DNA of 64,000 nt from Tenacibaculum ovolyticum DSM 18103 (GTDB lineage: Bacteria; Bacteroidota; Bacteroidia; Flavobacteriales; Flavobacteriaceae). Below the pieces are notes generated by a model, which saw only the letters and a program-made list of their open reading frames with translations, was not told where the DNA came from and did no database searches. The translations under genes were made by a program, and so were the position numbers. The stretch lies in NCBI RefSeq assembly GCF_000430545.1, contig NZ_AUMF01000014.1, forward strand, positions 1 through 64,000. The letters are read 5' to 3'. Below, in pieces: positions 52,443 to 61,716 of the stretch (position 1 is its first letter; each line of letters opens with the position of its first letter).

Positions 52443-52814
52443 ATGAGTGAGAGAGAGAGAGTAGAACAAGAAGAAATTTTTTCACAAGTTTTAAGAGCAG
52501 GAAGAAGAACGTATTTTTTTGACGTTAGATCTACGAAAGCAGATGATTACTATTTAACGGTAACTGAAAGTAAAAAATTCACACATGACGATGGATCTTT
52601 CCATTATCAAAAACATAAAATTTATTTATATAAAGAAGATTTTTCAGACTTTAAAGAGATGTTAAATAAAGCAACCGATTTTATTGTAAATGAAAAAGGT
52701 TCTGAAGTAATTAGTGAGCGTCACCAAAAAGATTATAAAAAAGAGGAGGAGAATGAAGGTGAAACAACAGCGTCAGCTGAAAGTTTTACTGATGTTTCTT
52801 TCGATGATATATAG
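52443..52814 (+). CDS. PUR-family DNA/RNA-binding protein (DUF3276)
   Basis: 123 aa. A single PUR-like module (about 10-85; QVLRAGRRTYFFDVRSTKADD ... YLTVTESKK) and an acidic disordered tail (EEENEGETTASAES). Family members from spirochaetes and Bacteroidota bind single-stranded nucleic acid as dimers. Follows the ABC exporter by 83 bases with its own GAGAGAGA-rich start region. Confidence 0.88.
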   Translation: MSERERVEQEEIFSQVLRAGRRTYFFDVRSTKADDYYLTVTESKKFTHDDGSFHYQKHKIYLYKEDFSDFKEMLNKATDFIVNEKGSEVISERHQKDYKKEEENEGETTASAESFTDVSFDDI

Positions 52815-52875
52815 ACAAAATTATTGTATAAATTTATACTTTAAAAGAGAATCAATTCAAATTCAATTTACACAT

Positions 52876-52907
52876 AAAAGCATTAACTGTTAAAAGTTAA
52901 TGCTTTT
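52876..52907. terminator. Bidirectional terminator between PUR-like and isochorismate synthase genes
   Basis: 13-bp stem AAAAGCATTAACT / AGTTAATGCTTTT with a 6-base loop, T-rich on both strands. Serves two convergent transcripts. Confidence 0.88.
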
Positions 52908-52946
52908 TATTTTATCTAATAGTAGTTGTAGCTCCTTACCGTTGTT

Positions 52947-53996
52947 TTATAAAACTTTTTTCATTGTTTTGGTTTTAGCAACAGTCTCTTTCCATTCACT
53001 TATAGGATTGCTACTTTTAGTTATTCCGCCACCAACAAAAATAAAAGCAGTATTATCTTTAATTTCCATACACCTTAAATTTACGAAAAGTTCGGAAGTG
53101 TTTTTGTTATCTTCTTTTAAGTTTAGTTCACCTAAAAAACCAGTATAGTAGCTTCTTTTGTAATTTTCATTTTTTAAAATAAATTCTTTAGAAGCTTCTA
53201 AAGGTAGTCCACAAACAGCAGGAGTAGGATGTAATTTTTTTATTAGAGTAGAAGTTTCTGTAGATATCTCACCAGAAATTAATGTTCTTAAATGAAGTAA
53301 ATTCCCCGCTTTTATAGTTTCAACTTTACTAGTTTCTAGTTTTTTGCAAACATTAGAGAGTTTGTCAGTTATGTAATTGGTAACAAATTCTTGTTCTTCA
53401 ATTTCTTTTGGTTGCCAAGAAACATCATTAGTGTCCTTATAAACCTGTGTTCCTGCTAAAGACATTGTTTTAAAATTACTACCGTTAATTTTCACTAAAG
53501 TTTCTGGTGTTGCACCTAGCCACATTCCAATTTTGGGGTGAAACCATATATAAGTAAAAGCATTTGGGTAATTTATAAGTAATCTTTTAAAGGCTTCAAT
53601 AGAATTAAACTCAGTGAGATTTACTTCTTCTTTTCTAGATAAAACAACTTTTTTAAATAAGCCATTCTCAATTGCTTTAACACCTTTTTTAACAATGCTA
53701 ATATGTGTTTCTTCTGTAGTAGCATTAAGAAGAGAGATATTGTTCTTGTGAATTAAATTAGGGGGAAGTTTAATTTCTTCTTGTTTAAAAATAGATTGGT
53801 CAAGAGGAAGTAAGATAGCAATATTTTTATCATCGAAAGGAGCAAAAATAAAGCCACTTTTTGTATGTTTTTTAGAGGTGTATAGTACATTATTCTTTTG
53901 AAACCAACCTTTTAGTACGGTTGTATTTGGTTTTCGATAAACCACAAACGGAAGCTTTTTTTTGTAAGCGTTTTCTATTTCTGAAAATATATTCAA
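52947..53996 (-). CDS. menF: Isochorismate synthase (chorismate-binding enzyme)
   Basis: 349 aa. The chorismate-utilising fold with KVVLSRKEEVNL, WLGATPETLVKI, TMSLAGTQ, HLRTLISGE, LHPTPAVCGLPLEA and YTGFLGEL, and the Mg-site Glu in IEEQEFV. Converts chorismate to isochorismate, first step of menaquinone synthesis, in keeping with the thioesterase in the same operon; a siderophore EntC role is possible, but no siderophore genes are nearby. Its start overlaps the alpha/beta-hydrolase stop by 4 bases. Confidence 0.88.
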   Translation of the reverse strand: MNIFSEIENAYKKKLPFVVYRKPNTTVLKGWFQKNNVLYTSKKHTKSGFIFAPFDDKNIAILLPLDQSIFKQEEIKLPPNLIHKNNISLLNATTEETHISIVKKGVKAIENGLFKKVVLSRKEEVNLTEFNSIEAFKRLLINYPNAFTYIWFHPKIGMWLGATPETLVKINGSNFKTMSLAGTQVYKDTNDVSWQPKEIEEQEFVTNYITDKLSNVCKKLETSKVETIKAGNLLHLRTLISGEISTETSTLIKKLHPTPAVCGLPLEASKEFILKNENYKRSYYTGFLGELNLKEDNKNTSELFVNLRCMEIKDNTAFIFVGGGITKSSNPISEWKETVAKTKTMKKVL

Positions 53997-54832
53997 TCTA
54001 ATTGATTTAATAATTGTTGTTTAATTTCTTTAAAGTTACTCCAAACCAAACTATGTCCTGCATTTTTAATTGTAACTAATTTAAACTGTTCTTCAGGAAA
54101 TTGGTTTAGCAAAAATATTGAATTTTTATAAGGAACAATCCAGTCATTGGTTCCGTGAATACTAATAATATTATTTGAAGAAGATTTCCAGTTGTTTTCG
54201 AAATTTTGCAAATCTTTTTTATGAGAAATTTTTTCTTTTGAAGCCTCTTTCCAAATTTTAGGAATTAACCACCTAGTTAATTTCGATTTGTATAAGTTAA
54301 GGGCCCATGGCATTGGTTCAACTTTACTATAAACAGCAGGAGCGATTAAAATAATTTTTTTTATTTTTTTCTGAAGAGCTAAAGCAATTGGTCCTCCATA
54401 AGAATAACCTACAAGAATAGTTTTTTTAGGATCTAGGTTGTTAATAACGTGATTTAACATGTCACGTTCAAAAGTAATACTTTCTTGTACCGAATTATTA
54501 TCGTTGTAATTGTATCCAATTCTATCATAAGAAATCATATTAGCTTTAGTTAAAAGTAAGCTATCTTTCAGATATCTAATAAAATCGATAGAAGAACCAA
54601 TAGTTCCGTGAACAAAAACTAATGTAGGTAAAGTAGTATCTCTTTTAATTGTAAGCTTCCTATATTTATAATGCTTAAAAACTTCTTCTGTTATTATAGG
54701 TTTATGAATACTTTCACTAAACTTTTTAATAACAGCTGCATCCGATTTTGGAGTTGTAAAAGTTGAAAAGAAATAATAAACAACGATAAGAATTACAAGA
54801 AAAAAGAACCCTGCTATTTTTAATAACTTCAT
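53993..54832 (-). CDS. Membrane-anchored alpha/beta hydrolase
   Basis: 279 aa. One N-terminal hydrophobic segment (about 5-24), then an alpha/beta-hydrolase fold: oxyanion HGTIGSS, nucleophile elbow VGYSYGG (S144), acid in HGTNDWIVP and His in KNAGHSLVW. The membrane anchor argues against MenH, which is soluble. In the middle of a three-gene operon (thioesterase, hydrolase, isochorismate synthase) with 1-4 base junctions. Substrate unknown. Confidence 0.85.
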   Translation of the reverse strand: MKLLKIAGFFFLVILIVVYYFFSTFTTPKSDAAVIKKFSESIHKPIITEEVFKHYKYRKLTIKRDTTLPTLVFVHGTIGSSIDFIRYLKDSLLLTKANMISYDRIGYNYNDNNSVQESITFERDMLNHVINNLDPKKTILVGYSYGGPIALALQKKIKKIILIAPAVYSKVEPMPWALNLYKSKLTRWLIPKIWKEASKEKISHKKDLQNFENNWKSSSNNIISIHGTNDWIVPYKNSIFLLNQFPEEQFKLVTIKNAGHSLVWSNFKEIKQQLLNQLD

Positions 54833-55249
54833 TTATTTTTTATCTAATATAATGTTGGTTATTTTACATAAAGAAATTAAATTATCGTTTTCATCTGCAA
54901 TTTTAACCTCCCATAAATGAGTAGTTCTTCCTTGGTGAATCGCTTTTGCAGTAGCAAATACGATTCCTTCTCTTTTACTTTTTAAGTGATTAATACTTAG
55001 TTCGATTCCCTTTATTATTTTACTAGTATCATTTAAAAAGAAAACCGAAGCACAGCTACCAACTGTTTCGGCTAATGCAGCTGTAGCTCCACCATGTAAA
55101 ATACCATAAGGTTGATGTACTTTTGAAGTTACGGGCATTTTGGCTGTAATAAAATCATCCCCAATTTCAACGAACTCAATTTGAAGCGTTTCCATTAAAG
55201 TGTTTTTATTATAACTATTAAGTGTAGCTAAAGATTCTTGCTTATTCAT
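54833..55249 (-). CDS. Hotdog-fold thioesterase (PaaI/MenI-like)
   Basis: 138 aa. Hotdog signature QPYGILHGGATAALAETVGS with catalytic Glu in ALAETVGS; N-terminal MNKQESLATLNSYNKNTLME. In an operon with isochorismate synthase it is a good candidate for 1,4-dihydroxy-2-naphthoyl-CoA thioesterase of menaquinone synthesis (inference from context). First gene of the operon; divergent from the pRiA4b ORF-3-like gene. Confidence 0.85.
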   Translation of the reverse strand: MNKQESLATLNSYNKNTLMETLQIEFVEIGDDFITAKMPVTSKVHQPYGILHGGATAALAETVGSCASVFFLNDTSKIIKGIELSINHLKSKREGIVFATAKAIHQGRTTHLWEVKIADENDNLISLCKITNIILDKK

Positions 55250-55279
55250 TTTATTAAAAAATTATCATTCAAAAATACG

Positions 55280-55287
55280 TATTTTTG
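55280..55287 (+). promoter_or_regulatory. -7 box of the pRiA4b-like gene
   Basis: TATTTTTG matches TAnnTTTG and lies 20 bases before ATG 55308. It overlaps the in-frame GTG at 55287, so the GTG is not the start. Confidence 0.6.
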
Positions 55288-55307
55288 TGGTGACTAAAAA
55301 TGATAGA

Positions 55308-55793
55308 ATGTATAAAGTACGTGTAATATTAGACACAAAAGAAGATGTTATTAGAACGTTAGTTTTTAATGAAGCAAAATCATTAGAAGATTTACATTTT
55401 GATATCGCTAAATCGTTTGGTTTTAACGGGCAGGAAATGGCTTCTTTTTATCGAACAGATGAAGATTGGAATCAAGGAGAAGAGATTCCGTTATTTAATA
55501 TGGCTGAAGCAGGTGAGGAGGTGTCAATGGCTACTTGTGTTTTAAAAGAAACATTACCAACTATAAATGATAAGTTGATATACGTATATGATTTTTTACA
55601 AATGTGGACATTTTATGTAGAGATTGTAGAGCAATCTAACGAAGATGTTGTTGAGTCTAAAATAATTTTAACAGTAGGTGAAATTCCTGATGAAGCGCCA
55701 GAGAAAGAGTTTAAAGCTGATATTTCTGACGATTTAGATGATTTAGATGATGGTTTTCCAAGTTTTGAAAATATAGATGATTTTGATTTTTAA
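55308..55793 (+). CDS. IS1096 ORF3/plasmid pRiA4b ORF-3-like protein
   Basis: 161 aa from MYKVRVILDTKEDVIRTL. Beta-rich PF07929-type domain with EDLHFDIAKSFGFNGQEMASFY and YVYDFLQMWTFYVEIV, followed by a very acidic tail (DDLDDLDDGFPSFENIDDFD). Despite the name the family is mostly chromosomal and of unknown function; no insertion sequence is present here. The conserved W/DF pattern suggests a protein- or nucleic-acid-binding role. Confidence 0.8.
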   Translation: MYKVRVILDTKEDVIRTLVFNEAKSLEDLHFDIAKSFGFNGQEMASFYRTDEDWNQGEEIPLFNMAEAGEEVSMATCVLKETLPTINDKLIYVYDFLQMWTFYVEIVEQSNEDVVESKIILTVGEIPDEAPEKEFKADISDDLDDLDDGFPSFENIDDFDF

Positions 55794-55830
55794 GAATTAA
55801 TTTTCATGTGAAATATTATTTGCATTATAA

Positions 55831-55868
55831 AAAAGCCCCTTTGTTTTATTTAAAACAAAGGGGCTTTT
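55831..55868. terminator. Bidirectional terminator
   Basis: 18-bp perfect stem AAAAGCCCCTTTGTTTTA / TAAAACAAAGGGGCTTTT with a 2-base loop, between the convergent pRiA4b-like and DoxX genes. Confidence 0.92.
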
Positions 55869-55887
55869 TTATGAATAATTAAAATTA

Positions 55888-56343
55888 TTATAGCGGTTTA
55901 ATACAACTTATATATACCCATGCAATAAACAAAATTTGTAAAGGAATACGAAAATATAAATAACTAATTCCTTTACCATTATAGGTCGCAGTTTGGTAAT
56001 CTATTTGATTAATAGCTGCTTTAATGTTTGAAGGTAACATAAGTATAAAAAACAAAATTAAAAACCATCCAATTAAAGTATTTATTGAAGAAAAATGAAT
56101 TGCGATAGCTGCCATTATTTCTATAAAACCAGTAAGAAAAATTATTTCTTTTTTAAAAGGTAAAAAATTAGGAACCATCATAATCATGCCTTCTGTATAT
56201 ATAAAATGACCTAATGCTGTAAATAATAACATAACCGACATTGCAATACGAGCTGAAAAAGGTATCATGTACTTATTATTGATAATTTTTATAAATAATA
56301 AGCTAACTATAAATGTAAAAAGTAAAACGATTAAAGGTTTCAT
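55888..56343 (-). CDS. DoxX-like membrane protein
   Basis: 151 aa with four hydrophobic segments (about 4-22, 30-50, 68-86 and 90-110, plus a C-terminal one). ARIAMSVMLLFTALGHF and FLTGFIEIMAAIAI are the DoxX/DUF4267-type pattern. Role in Bacteroidota unknown. Two bases after the Crp-family gene, so in one operon with it. Confidence 0.75.
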   Translation of the reverse strand: MKPLIVLLFTFIVSLLFIKIINNKYMIPFSARIAMSVMLLFTALGHFIYTEGMIMMVPNFLPFKKEIIFLTGFIEIMAAIAIHFSSINTLIGWFLILFFILMLPSNIKAAINQIDYQTATYNGKGISYLYFRIPLQILFIAWVYISCIKPL

Positions 56344-56345
56344 TA

Positions 56346-56933
56346 TTAATTTAGTTTTTTAGTATTAATAATTCTCTTTCTTATTCGACTTAAAGCTTCA
56401 GGAGTAATACCTAAGTAAGAGGCAATCATATATTGAGGTACTCTTTGTATAACCTTAGGTCTCTCTTTTACTAAATTCTCATATCTTTCTTTTGGAGTGT
56501 TTAAAATAAAAGAAGCTTTAATATCACAAACAATAATGTACAAGTTCTCGGCTAATTTTTTGCCAAAAACAGTAAAGTTAGGTATAACTTTATAAGCTTC
56601 ATCAACTACTTTCTTGTTAAATATAATTACAGTACTATCTTCAATAGCTTGTAAATAGCTAAGTGAATTTTTTTGAGTAAGAAAACTACTATAATCTGTA
56701 CAAAAGTTTTTCTCAAAGAAAAATTGTTTACTGTATTCTTGTCCATCAACACTATAAAAAGATCTAAAAGCGCCTTCGTTAATAAAAGCAACAAAATCAC
56801 ACACTTTTCCTTGTGTTAGTAAAAAATCATTTTTAGCTATTTTTTTAACGACCGTATTAGCTTTGATAAAGTTCGAAGACTCTTCGCTCATAGAGATAAA
56901 TTGCTTAAAGAAATCAATAACTTGTTTATGCAT
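56346..56933 (-). CDS. Crp/Fnr-family transcriptional regulator
   Basis: 195 aa from MHKQVIDFFKQFISM; a longer in-frame start at 56975 lies inside the TonB receptor gene. Cyclic-nucleotide-binding fold (FVAFINEGAFRSFYSVDGQE) and HTH (VPQYMIASYLGITPEALSRI). As with the other Crp protein in this window, the cAMP-binding Arg-Ser pair is not seen. The start is 20 bases after the receptor stop; operon order receptor, regulator, DoxX. Confidence 0.85.
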   Translation of the reverse strand: MHKQVIDFFKQFISMSEESSNFIKANTVVKKIAKNDFLLTQGKVCDFVAFINEGAFRSFYSVDGQEYSKQFFFEKNFCTDYSSFLTQKNSLSYLQAIEDSTVIIFNKKVVDEAYKVIPNFTVFGKKLAENLYIIVCDIKASFILNTPKERYENLVKERPKVIQRVPQYMIASYLGITPEALSRIRKRIINTKKLN

Positions 56934-56952
56934 GGTTGGTAAACTTTTGTTG

Positions 56953-59337
56953 TTAAAATTGAAAACGATATCCAAAGTCTGGAAAAAAACCAGCTTGATT
57001 TACTTGTTCTACCGTATTGGTTGTTCTGTTGTACTTTTTTACAAAAATATTCTCTTTATCTGTAATATTTTGCAGATCAACATAGAATTTATGAGAACTT
57101 TTTCGTTTTTTACTATTAAAAGTTACTCCTATTTTTAAATCTAAACGCATGTATTTGTCATATTGCTTGCTAAACGCATTGGAGTTATCTAGTATTTGAT
57201 AACCAGCAACTTTTGAAGCTTCAAGATTTACAGGTGTAAAATATTTACCACCTGCAGTAACAAAACGAGTGTCTATTGAGAGTATCGTGTTTTTACTAGC
57301 TCCTAATTTAAACTCTTTTCCTGTTAAAAAATTAAAAACATAACCATTATTAAAAGGGGTATTTCTTTCTATACCGTCACTTCCTTTGTAAGTACTATCG
57401 AATATTGAGCTTGTAATTAAGGCATGGTAACCTTTACTAAATGATTTTTCTAAAGTAAGTTCAAGTCCTTGATTAATTCCTGTACCAGCATTCGTTAAAT
57501 TGGTTTTATCTGAAGAAAAAGTAAAATCGGCTCCTTCTGTTAATGAAGAATAGCTAGATGGAGTTTTATCAACCGCCGCATTTTTAATTGTTTGATGATA
57601 TAATTCTAATTTACCTCTCCATTTTGGCGCTATTTTTACATCATATCCAAGCACAAAATGATTACTTTTAATAAAATCAAGATTTTTATTAGGTTGTGTA
57701 TTTATACCATCTATTTTCTTATTTAAAAATACTAATGGGCTCGGTGTGTTTTGATGATGTAATCCATATCCAAAATTAAGAGCGTGTTTAGGATGCAATT
57801 GCCAGTTTATAGATGCACGAGGCTCAATAACAAATTGCTCGTTTAAATCACTATACATTGCATGTAACCCTGTGTTAAGAATCAACTTTTTCGAAAGCCT
57901 ATATTTACTTTGTATATAAGGTTGAAAAATGGTGTAGTCACCTTTAATTTTTCTAATAGTAACTAAATCAGGGTTACCATCGTTGTCGTTATCAGGCTGT
58001 TCCGATCTATCTTTTCTGTCATAATCTATATTAAAATTTTCAGCTAAAAACCCTGTTCTTAACGTTAGTCTTTGATTTATTTTGGTGTTATACATTGTTG
58101 AAAAAATAAGACGAGTCTCCTTATCTATATTTTCTGTATATTTTAAATTACTTTGTAAAGGTGTGTTTAAATTTAGTATACGTTCTTCTTTGTAATCATT
58201 TTTATTAAAAGTACCAGCTATAATTGTCTTTAAATAAGAGTTGTTTGTAAGTTGTAATTTATGTTTTAAGCCAACAAGTGCTACATTAGATATAACGAAA
58301 GAATTTTCATCTGGAGCAGAGAATAAATCATCTTTGTCGTAATCTTTGCCTAAAAAATCAATACTAGAATCTCCAATAATTCCAAATAAAGAAAACTCAC
58401 CTAACTTACTTTTTCCAAAATCTATATTAAAAGAAATATCCATGTAATTAGGAGTATCACTAGTACCTCCACCATTTATTAAGCCTATTAAAGAATATCT
58501 GGCAGCAATTAAAAAAGAACCATTATTTTTTTTGTTAAAAGGCCCTTCAGCACTTAATTCTATTCCTGAAAAAGCACCCATTTGAAAAGAAAATTCGTTA
58601 GTATCTTTATTTCCTTTTCTAAAACCTAAATCAAAAACACCACCAATAGCATTTCCATATTCAGCAGGAAAAGCAGAAGTAATAAAGTCAGAATTTTTAA
58701 GCATATTTGGATTTAGAGCAGAAATTGGGCTTCCTGTAGTACCTAAGGTTGAAAAATGATTAGGGCTTGGTATTGGAATACCTTCTAAACGCCATAATAA
58801 TCCGGTAGGTGAGTTTCCTCTAACTACAATATCATTTCTACTGTCGTTAGGAGCAGCAACTCCCGCAAAATTACTAGCAAGTCTAGCAACATCACTTCTA
58901 CCACCAGCATATCGACCTACTTCTTTAATACCAAACTGGCGGGCTGATATTGCTGTGAATTTATTTCTGGCCTTAAGTTTACTTGTGTTAGAGCTTGTAA
59001 TAACTATTTCGCTAAGTTGATTAAAGTTTTCAGTTAATGTAATTGTAAGAGAAATATCTTTACCTGAATTTACTTCAATGTCTGGTATGGTGCTGTTTTC
59101 ATAACCCACGTAGCTAACTCTTATAACTTGTCTCCCTAAAGGAATATTATTAAGAGTAAAATAGCCATCAATATCGGTAGTTGTACCTATAGGTGTTTTT
59201 GAATTTAGTAATTCTATTGTCGCGCCAATAAGAGGAAGTTCAGACTGTTTATCTATAACCAAGCCTTTGATAACTCCATTTTGACCGTATAAAAAACAAC
59301 TTAATAAAAATAAAAGAATACTGCTTATTTTTTTCAT
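56953..59337 (-). CDS. TonB-dependent outer-membrane receptor
   Basis: 794 aa from MKKISSILLFLLSCFLYGQ; nine extra N-terminal codons are rejected. CarboxypepD_reg-like domain (about 22-105; GLVIDKQSELPLIGATIELL), plug domain (about 115-235; RSDVARLASNFAGV, NDIVVRGNSPTGLLWRLEG), then a beta-barrel ending GYRFQF with the expected C-terminal Phe. No SusD partner is present, so polysaccharide import is less likely than uptake of a metal complex or small molecule. The downstream Crp and DoxX genes follow in the operon. Confidence 0.92.
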   Translation of the reverse strand: MKKISSILLFLLSCFLYGQNGVIKGLVIDKQSELPLIGATIELLNSKTPIGTTTDIDGYFTLNNIPLGRQVIRVSYVGYENSTIPDIEVNSGKDISLTITLTENFNQLSEIVITSSNTSKLKARNKFTAISARQFGIKEVGRYAGGRSDVARLASNFAGVAAPNDSRNDIVVRGNSPTGLLWRLEGIPIPSPNHFSTLGTTGSPISALNPNMLKNSDFITSAFPAEYGNAIGGVFDLGFRKGNKDTNEFSFQMGAFSGIELSAEGPFNKKNNGSFLIAARYSLIGLINGGGTSDTPNYMDISFNIDFGKSKLGEFSLFGIIGDSSIDFLGKDYDKDDLFSAPDENSFVISNVALVGLKHKLQLTNNSYLKTIIAGTFNKNDYKEERILNLNTPLQSNLKYTENIDKETRLIFSTMYNTKINQRLTLRTGFLAENFNIDYDRKDRSEQPDNDNDGNPDLVTIRKIKGDYTIFQPYIQSKYRLSKKLILNTGLHAMYSDLNEQFVIEPRASINWQLHPKHALNFGYGLHHQNTPSPLVFLNKKIDGINTQPNKNLDFIKSNHFVLGYDVKIAPKWRGKLELYHQTIKNAAVDKTPSSYSSLTEGADFTFSSDKTNLTNAGTGINQGLELTLEKSFSKGYHALITSSIFDSTYKGSDGIERNTPFNNGYVFNFLTGKEFKLGASKNTILSIDTRFVTAGGKYFTPVNLEASKVAGYQILDNSNAFSKQYDKYMRLDLKIGVTFNSKKRKSSHKFYVDLQNITDKENIFVKKYNRTTNTVEQVNQAGFFPDFGYRFQF

Positions 59338-59464
59338 AATAAAATAAATGTTAATTTCATACAAAGATGTTTTATAACAATTACCTTTTCATTGATCATA
59401 ATCAATAACGTATTTTTTAACTAAAAATTAGGAGTATTTATTCACAAAAGATTACTTTTATATT

Positions 59465-60085
59465 ATGGCAGAATTTATAAAATTATATAACGATAACCCG
59501 AACTCTAAAGAGATTGAAAAGATTGTGAAAATCTTACAAAAAGGAGGGGTAATTATTTATCCAACAGATACTGTTTACGGTTTGGGGTGTGATATTACAA
59601 ATACAAAAGCATTAGAGAAAATAGCTAAAATAAAAGGAGTTAAGCTTGATAAAGCTAATTTTTCATTCGTGTGTAATGATTTAAGTCATTTATCAGATTA
59701 TGTAAAGCAAATTAATACAGCTACCTATAAAATTTTAAAAAGAGGTTTACCAGGGCCTTATACTTTTATTTTACCTGGAAGTAATTCATTACCAAGAGTT
59801 TTTAAGAAACGTAAAACGGTAGGTATTCGTGTGCCAGATAATAATATTGCTCGCGCAATTGTTGCCGCTTTAGGTAACCCAATAGTTTCAACTTCTATTC
59901 ACGATGAAGATGAGGTTATAGAATACACTACAGATCCTGAGTTAATTTTCGAGAAATGGCAAAACATAGTTGATCTTGTTGTTGATGGTGGTTTTGGTGA
60001 TAACTATGCATCAACAGTAATAGATTTAACAGATGATTACCCAGAAGTAATTCGTGAAGGAAAAGGGAGTTTAGATATTTTGTAA
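59465..60085 (+). CDS. YrdC/Sua5-type threonylcarbamoyladenylate synthase
   Basis: 206 aa. Makes threonylcarbamoyl-AMP for tRNA t6A37. Motifs GGVIIYPTDTVYGLGCDI (substrate loop), IKGVKLDKANFSFVC, RGLPGPYTFIL, RKTVGIRVPDNN and IVSTSIHDEDE. Length fits the short TsaC/YciO class; the KR-x-SxR signature is atypical (KGVKLDKANFS), more like YciO, so the exact role is uncertain. Confidence 0.8.
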   Translation: MAEFIKLYNDNPNSKEIEKIVKILQKGGVIIYPTDTVYGLGCDITNTKALEKIAKIKGVKLDKANFSFVCNDLSHLSDYVKQINTATYKILKRGLPGPYTFILPGSNSLPRVFKKRKTVGIRVPDNNIARAIVAALGNPIVSTSIHDEDEVIEYTTDPELIFEKWQNIVDLVVDGGFGDNYASTVIDLTDDYPEVIREGKGSLDIL

Positions 60086-60108
60086 GTAATAACATAAGCT
60101 CAATATAA

Positions 60109-60651
60109 TTGAATTTGAAATACCCCATATTAATATTTATTGTTTTCTTGTGCTGTTCTTGTAATAAAGGTAGTGTAGAAGTTAAAAAGTCCAGTTTTAT
60201 CTTGAAAAGAGATTTCAAAGATTTTAAGATTAAAATGACTGAATTAGATACTTTAAAAGTAGGAATGTTTATTGGGGCTTGTACATATCATACTTTAGAA
60301 AGACTTGTGATATCAAAGAAAAAAGATTCATTATTGATTCAGCCTTATTTTAAAAGAAGAGCATTTAGTAATGATAAATACATAAAACAACAAGCTATTT
60401 CAATACACGAAAAAGATTCTGTTTGGAAATTTGGAGAATTCTTAAGTTTGTATCGGGAGAAAGATAGAGAAGAAGATGATTCAGTAATCTTTTCGATTAA
60501 ATCAGATACAAGTAGTTTAAAATTTTATACAAAAGGAGTATATCAAAGAGATGTAATTGTTAGAGATTATTGTAAAGTAATGAAGCAATTAATTCCTAAT
60601 AGTAAATATCATATTTTTGGAGAAATAATTGAATTTGATGAAGATGAATAG
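60109..60651 (+). CDS. Lipoprotein, unknown function (TTG start)
   Basis: 180 aa. The signal peptide MNLKYPILIFIVFLCCSC ends in a lipobox. The start appears to be TTG at 60109 (TTG AAT TTG AAA), since no ATG precedes the signal sequence. The mature part is Lys/Glu-rich (SFILKRDFKDFKIKMTELDT; KFGEFLSLYREKDREEDDSV), with no family recognised. It follows the YrdC gene by 23 bases. Confidence 0.7.
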   Translation: MNLKYPILIFIVFLCCSCNKGSVEVKKSSFILKRDFKDFKIKMTELDTLKVGMFIGACTYHTLERLVISKKKDSLLIQPYFKRRAFSNDKYIKQQAISIHEKDSVWKFGEFLSLYREKDREEDDSVIFSIKSDTSSLKFYTKGVYQRDVIVRDYCKVMKQLIPNSKYHIFGEIIEFDEDE

Positions 60652-60671
60652 AAGAGTCTCTAGTTGATTGA

Positions 60672-61670
60672 TTATTTCAACTCATTAAATTTTTTTCTTC
60701 CCAAAGCAAAATATTGCCAAATAACAGAAGTGTGTAAGTTGTAATTAGCTTTCTTCTGTAATAGCTTTCTTTTTCCTAAAAACTTAAAAAAGTTCGCATA
60801 AAAACTAAAGTGCGCTTTTAAAATAGCAAGGGTATGTTTTGGTTTTAATTCTGTTAAAAATTTTAGCCCCGCAATTCCGTCTAAAATTAATCGAGAAAAA
60901 ATGATAAATAAGAACCATTGTTTCGGAACATTTTTAACCACGTTTAATAAACTATTCCTGAAGTTTAAAAATGTTTTATGAGGGTTTGTTTCGTTTAATG
61001 TAGCACCGCCAACATGGTAAACAGTAGAATTACCAACATATTTAATATTAAAACCTTCATTTTGTGCACGCCAGCATAAATCTATTTCTTCTTGATGTGC
61101 AAAATAATCTTCATCAAAACCATTTAATTGGTGATATACTTTTGATCGAATAAATAAACAAGCTCCTGATGCCCAAAAAATATCGGCAATATCATTAAAT
61201 TGTCCATTATCAGTTTCTAAATGATTAAAGAGACGTCCTCGACAATATGGGTAACCATATAAATCAACATAACCTCCTCCAGCACCAGCATATTCAAATT
61301 TTGTTTTGTCTTTAAAATCTAAAATTTTAGGTTGTATAATTGCAGTATTATCGTCTTTTTTAAAGCTTGCTAAAATAGGAGTTAACCAATTTTTAGTAAC
61401 TTCAATATCAGAATTTAATAAACAATAGATATCAGCATTAATATGCTGTAAAGCATCATTGTAGCCTTTGGCATATCCACCGTTAGTACTATTTTGGATG
61501 ATTTTAACTGAAGCGTATTTTTGTTTAATGAAATTAATAGAATCATCAGAAGATGCATTATCGGCCACATAAATTTCGGCTTCTTGACTGCTAAAATTTA
61601 TGACGCTAGGTAAAAATTGTTCTAATAATTTTTTACCATTCCAATTTAATATGACGATTGCTGTTTTCAA
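60672..61670 (-). CDS. Family 2 glycosyltransferase
   Basis: 332 aa. GT-A fold: AIVILNWNGKKLLEQF, NASSDDSI, nucleotide-sugar site LLNSDIEVTKNW (SDxE in the DxD position), acceptor-site EEIDLCWRAQNEGF. C-terminal 80 residues with basic amphipathic helices. Rhamnosyltransferase-like. Acceptor unknown; no polysaccharide cluster is visible around it. Confidence 0.9.
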   Translation of the reverse strand: MKTAIVILNWNGKKLLEQFLPSVINFSSQEAEIYVADNASSDDSINFIKQKYASVKIIQNSTNGGYAKGYNDALQHINADIYCLLNSDIEVTKNWLTPILASFKKDDNTAIIQPKILDFKDKTKFEYAGAGGGYVDLYGYPYCRGRLFNHLETDNGQFNDIADIFWASGACLFIRSKVYHQLNGFDEDYFAHQEEIDLCWRAQNEGFNIKYVGNSTVYHVGGATLNETNPHKTFLNFRNSLLNVVKNVPKQWFLFIIFSRLILDGIAGLKFLTELKPKHTLAILKAHFSFYANFFKFLGKRKLLQKKANYNLHTSVIWQYFALGRKKFNELK

Positions 61671-61716
61671 GAGTGCGAAATTATAGTTTTATTGTGGTTT
61701 AAAATGTAATAATTTG

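Noticed and set aside
52443..52480. GAGAGAGA tract as phase-variable repeat at the PUR-like gene start
   Set aside because: The run is short (about five GA units) and encodes the conserved SERERVE start of the family; no evidence of length variation.
55308..55793. Protein of the IS1096 ORF3/pRiA4b family as a sign of an insertion sequence
   Set aside because: No transposase, inverted repeats or target duplications flank it; the family is mostly chromosomal.
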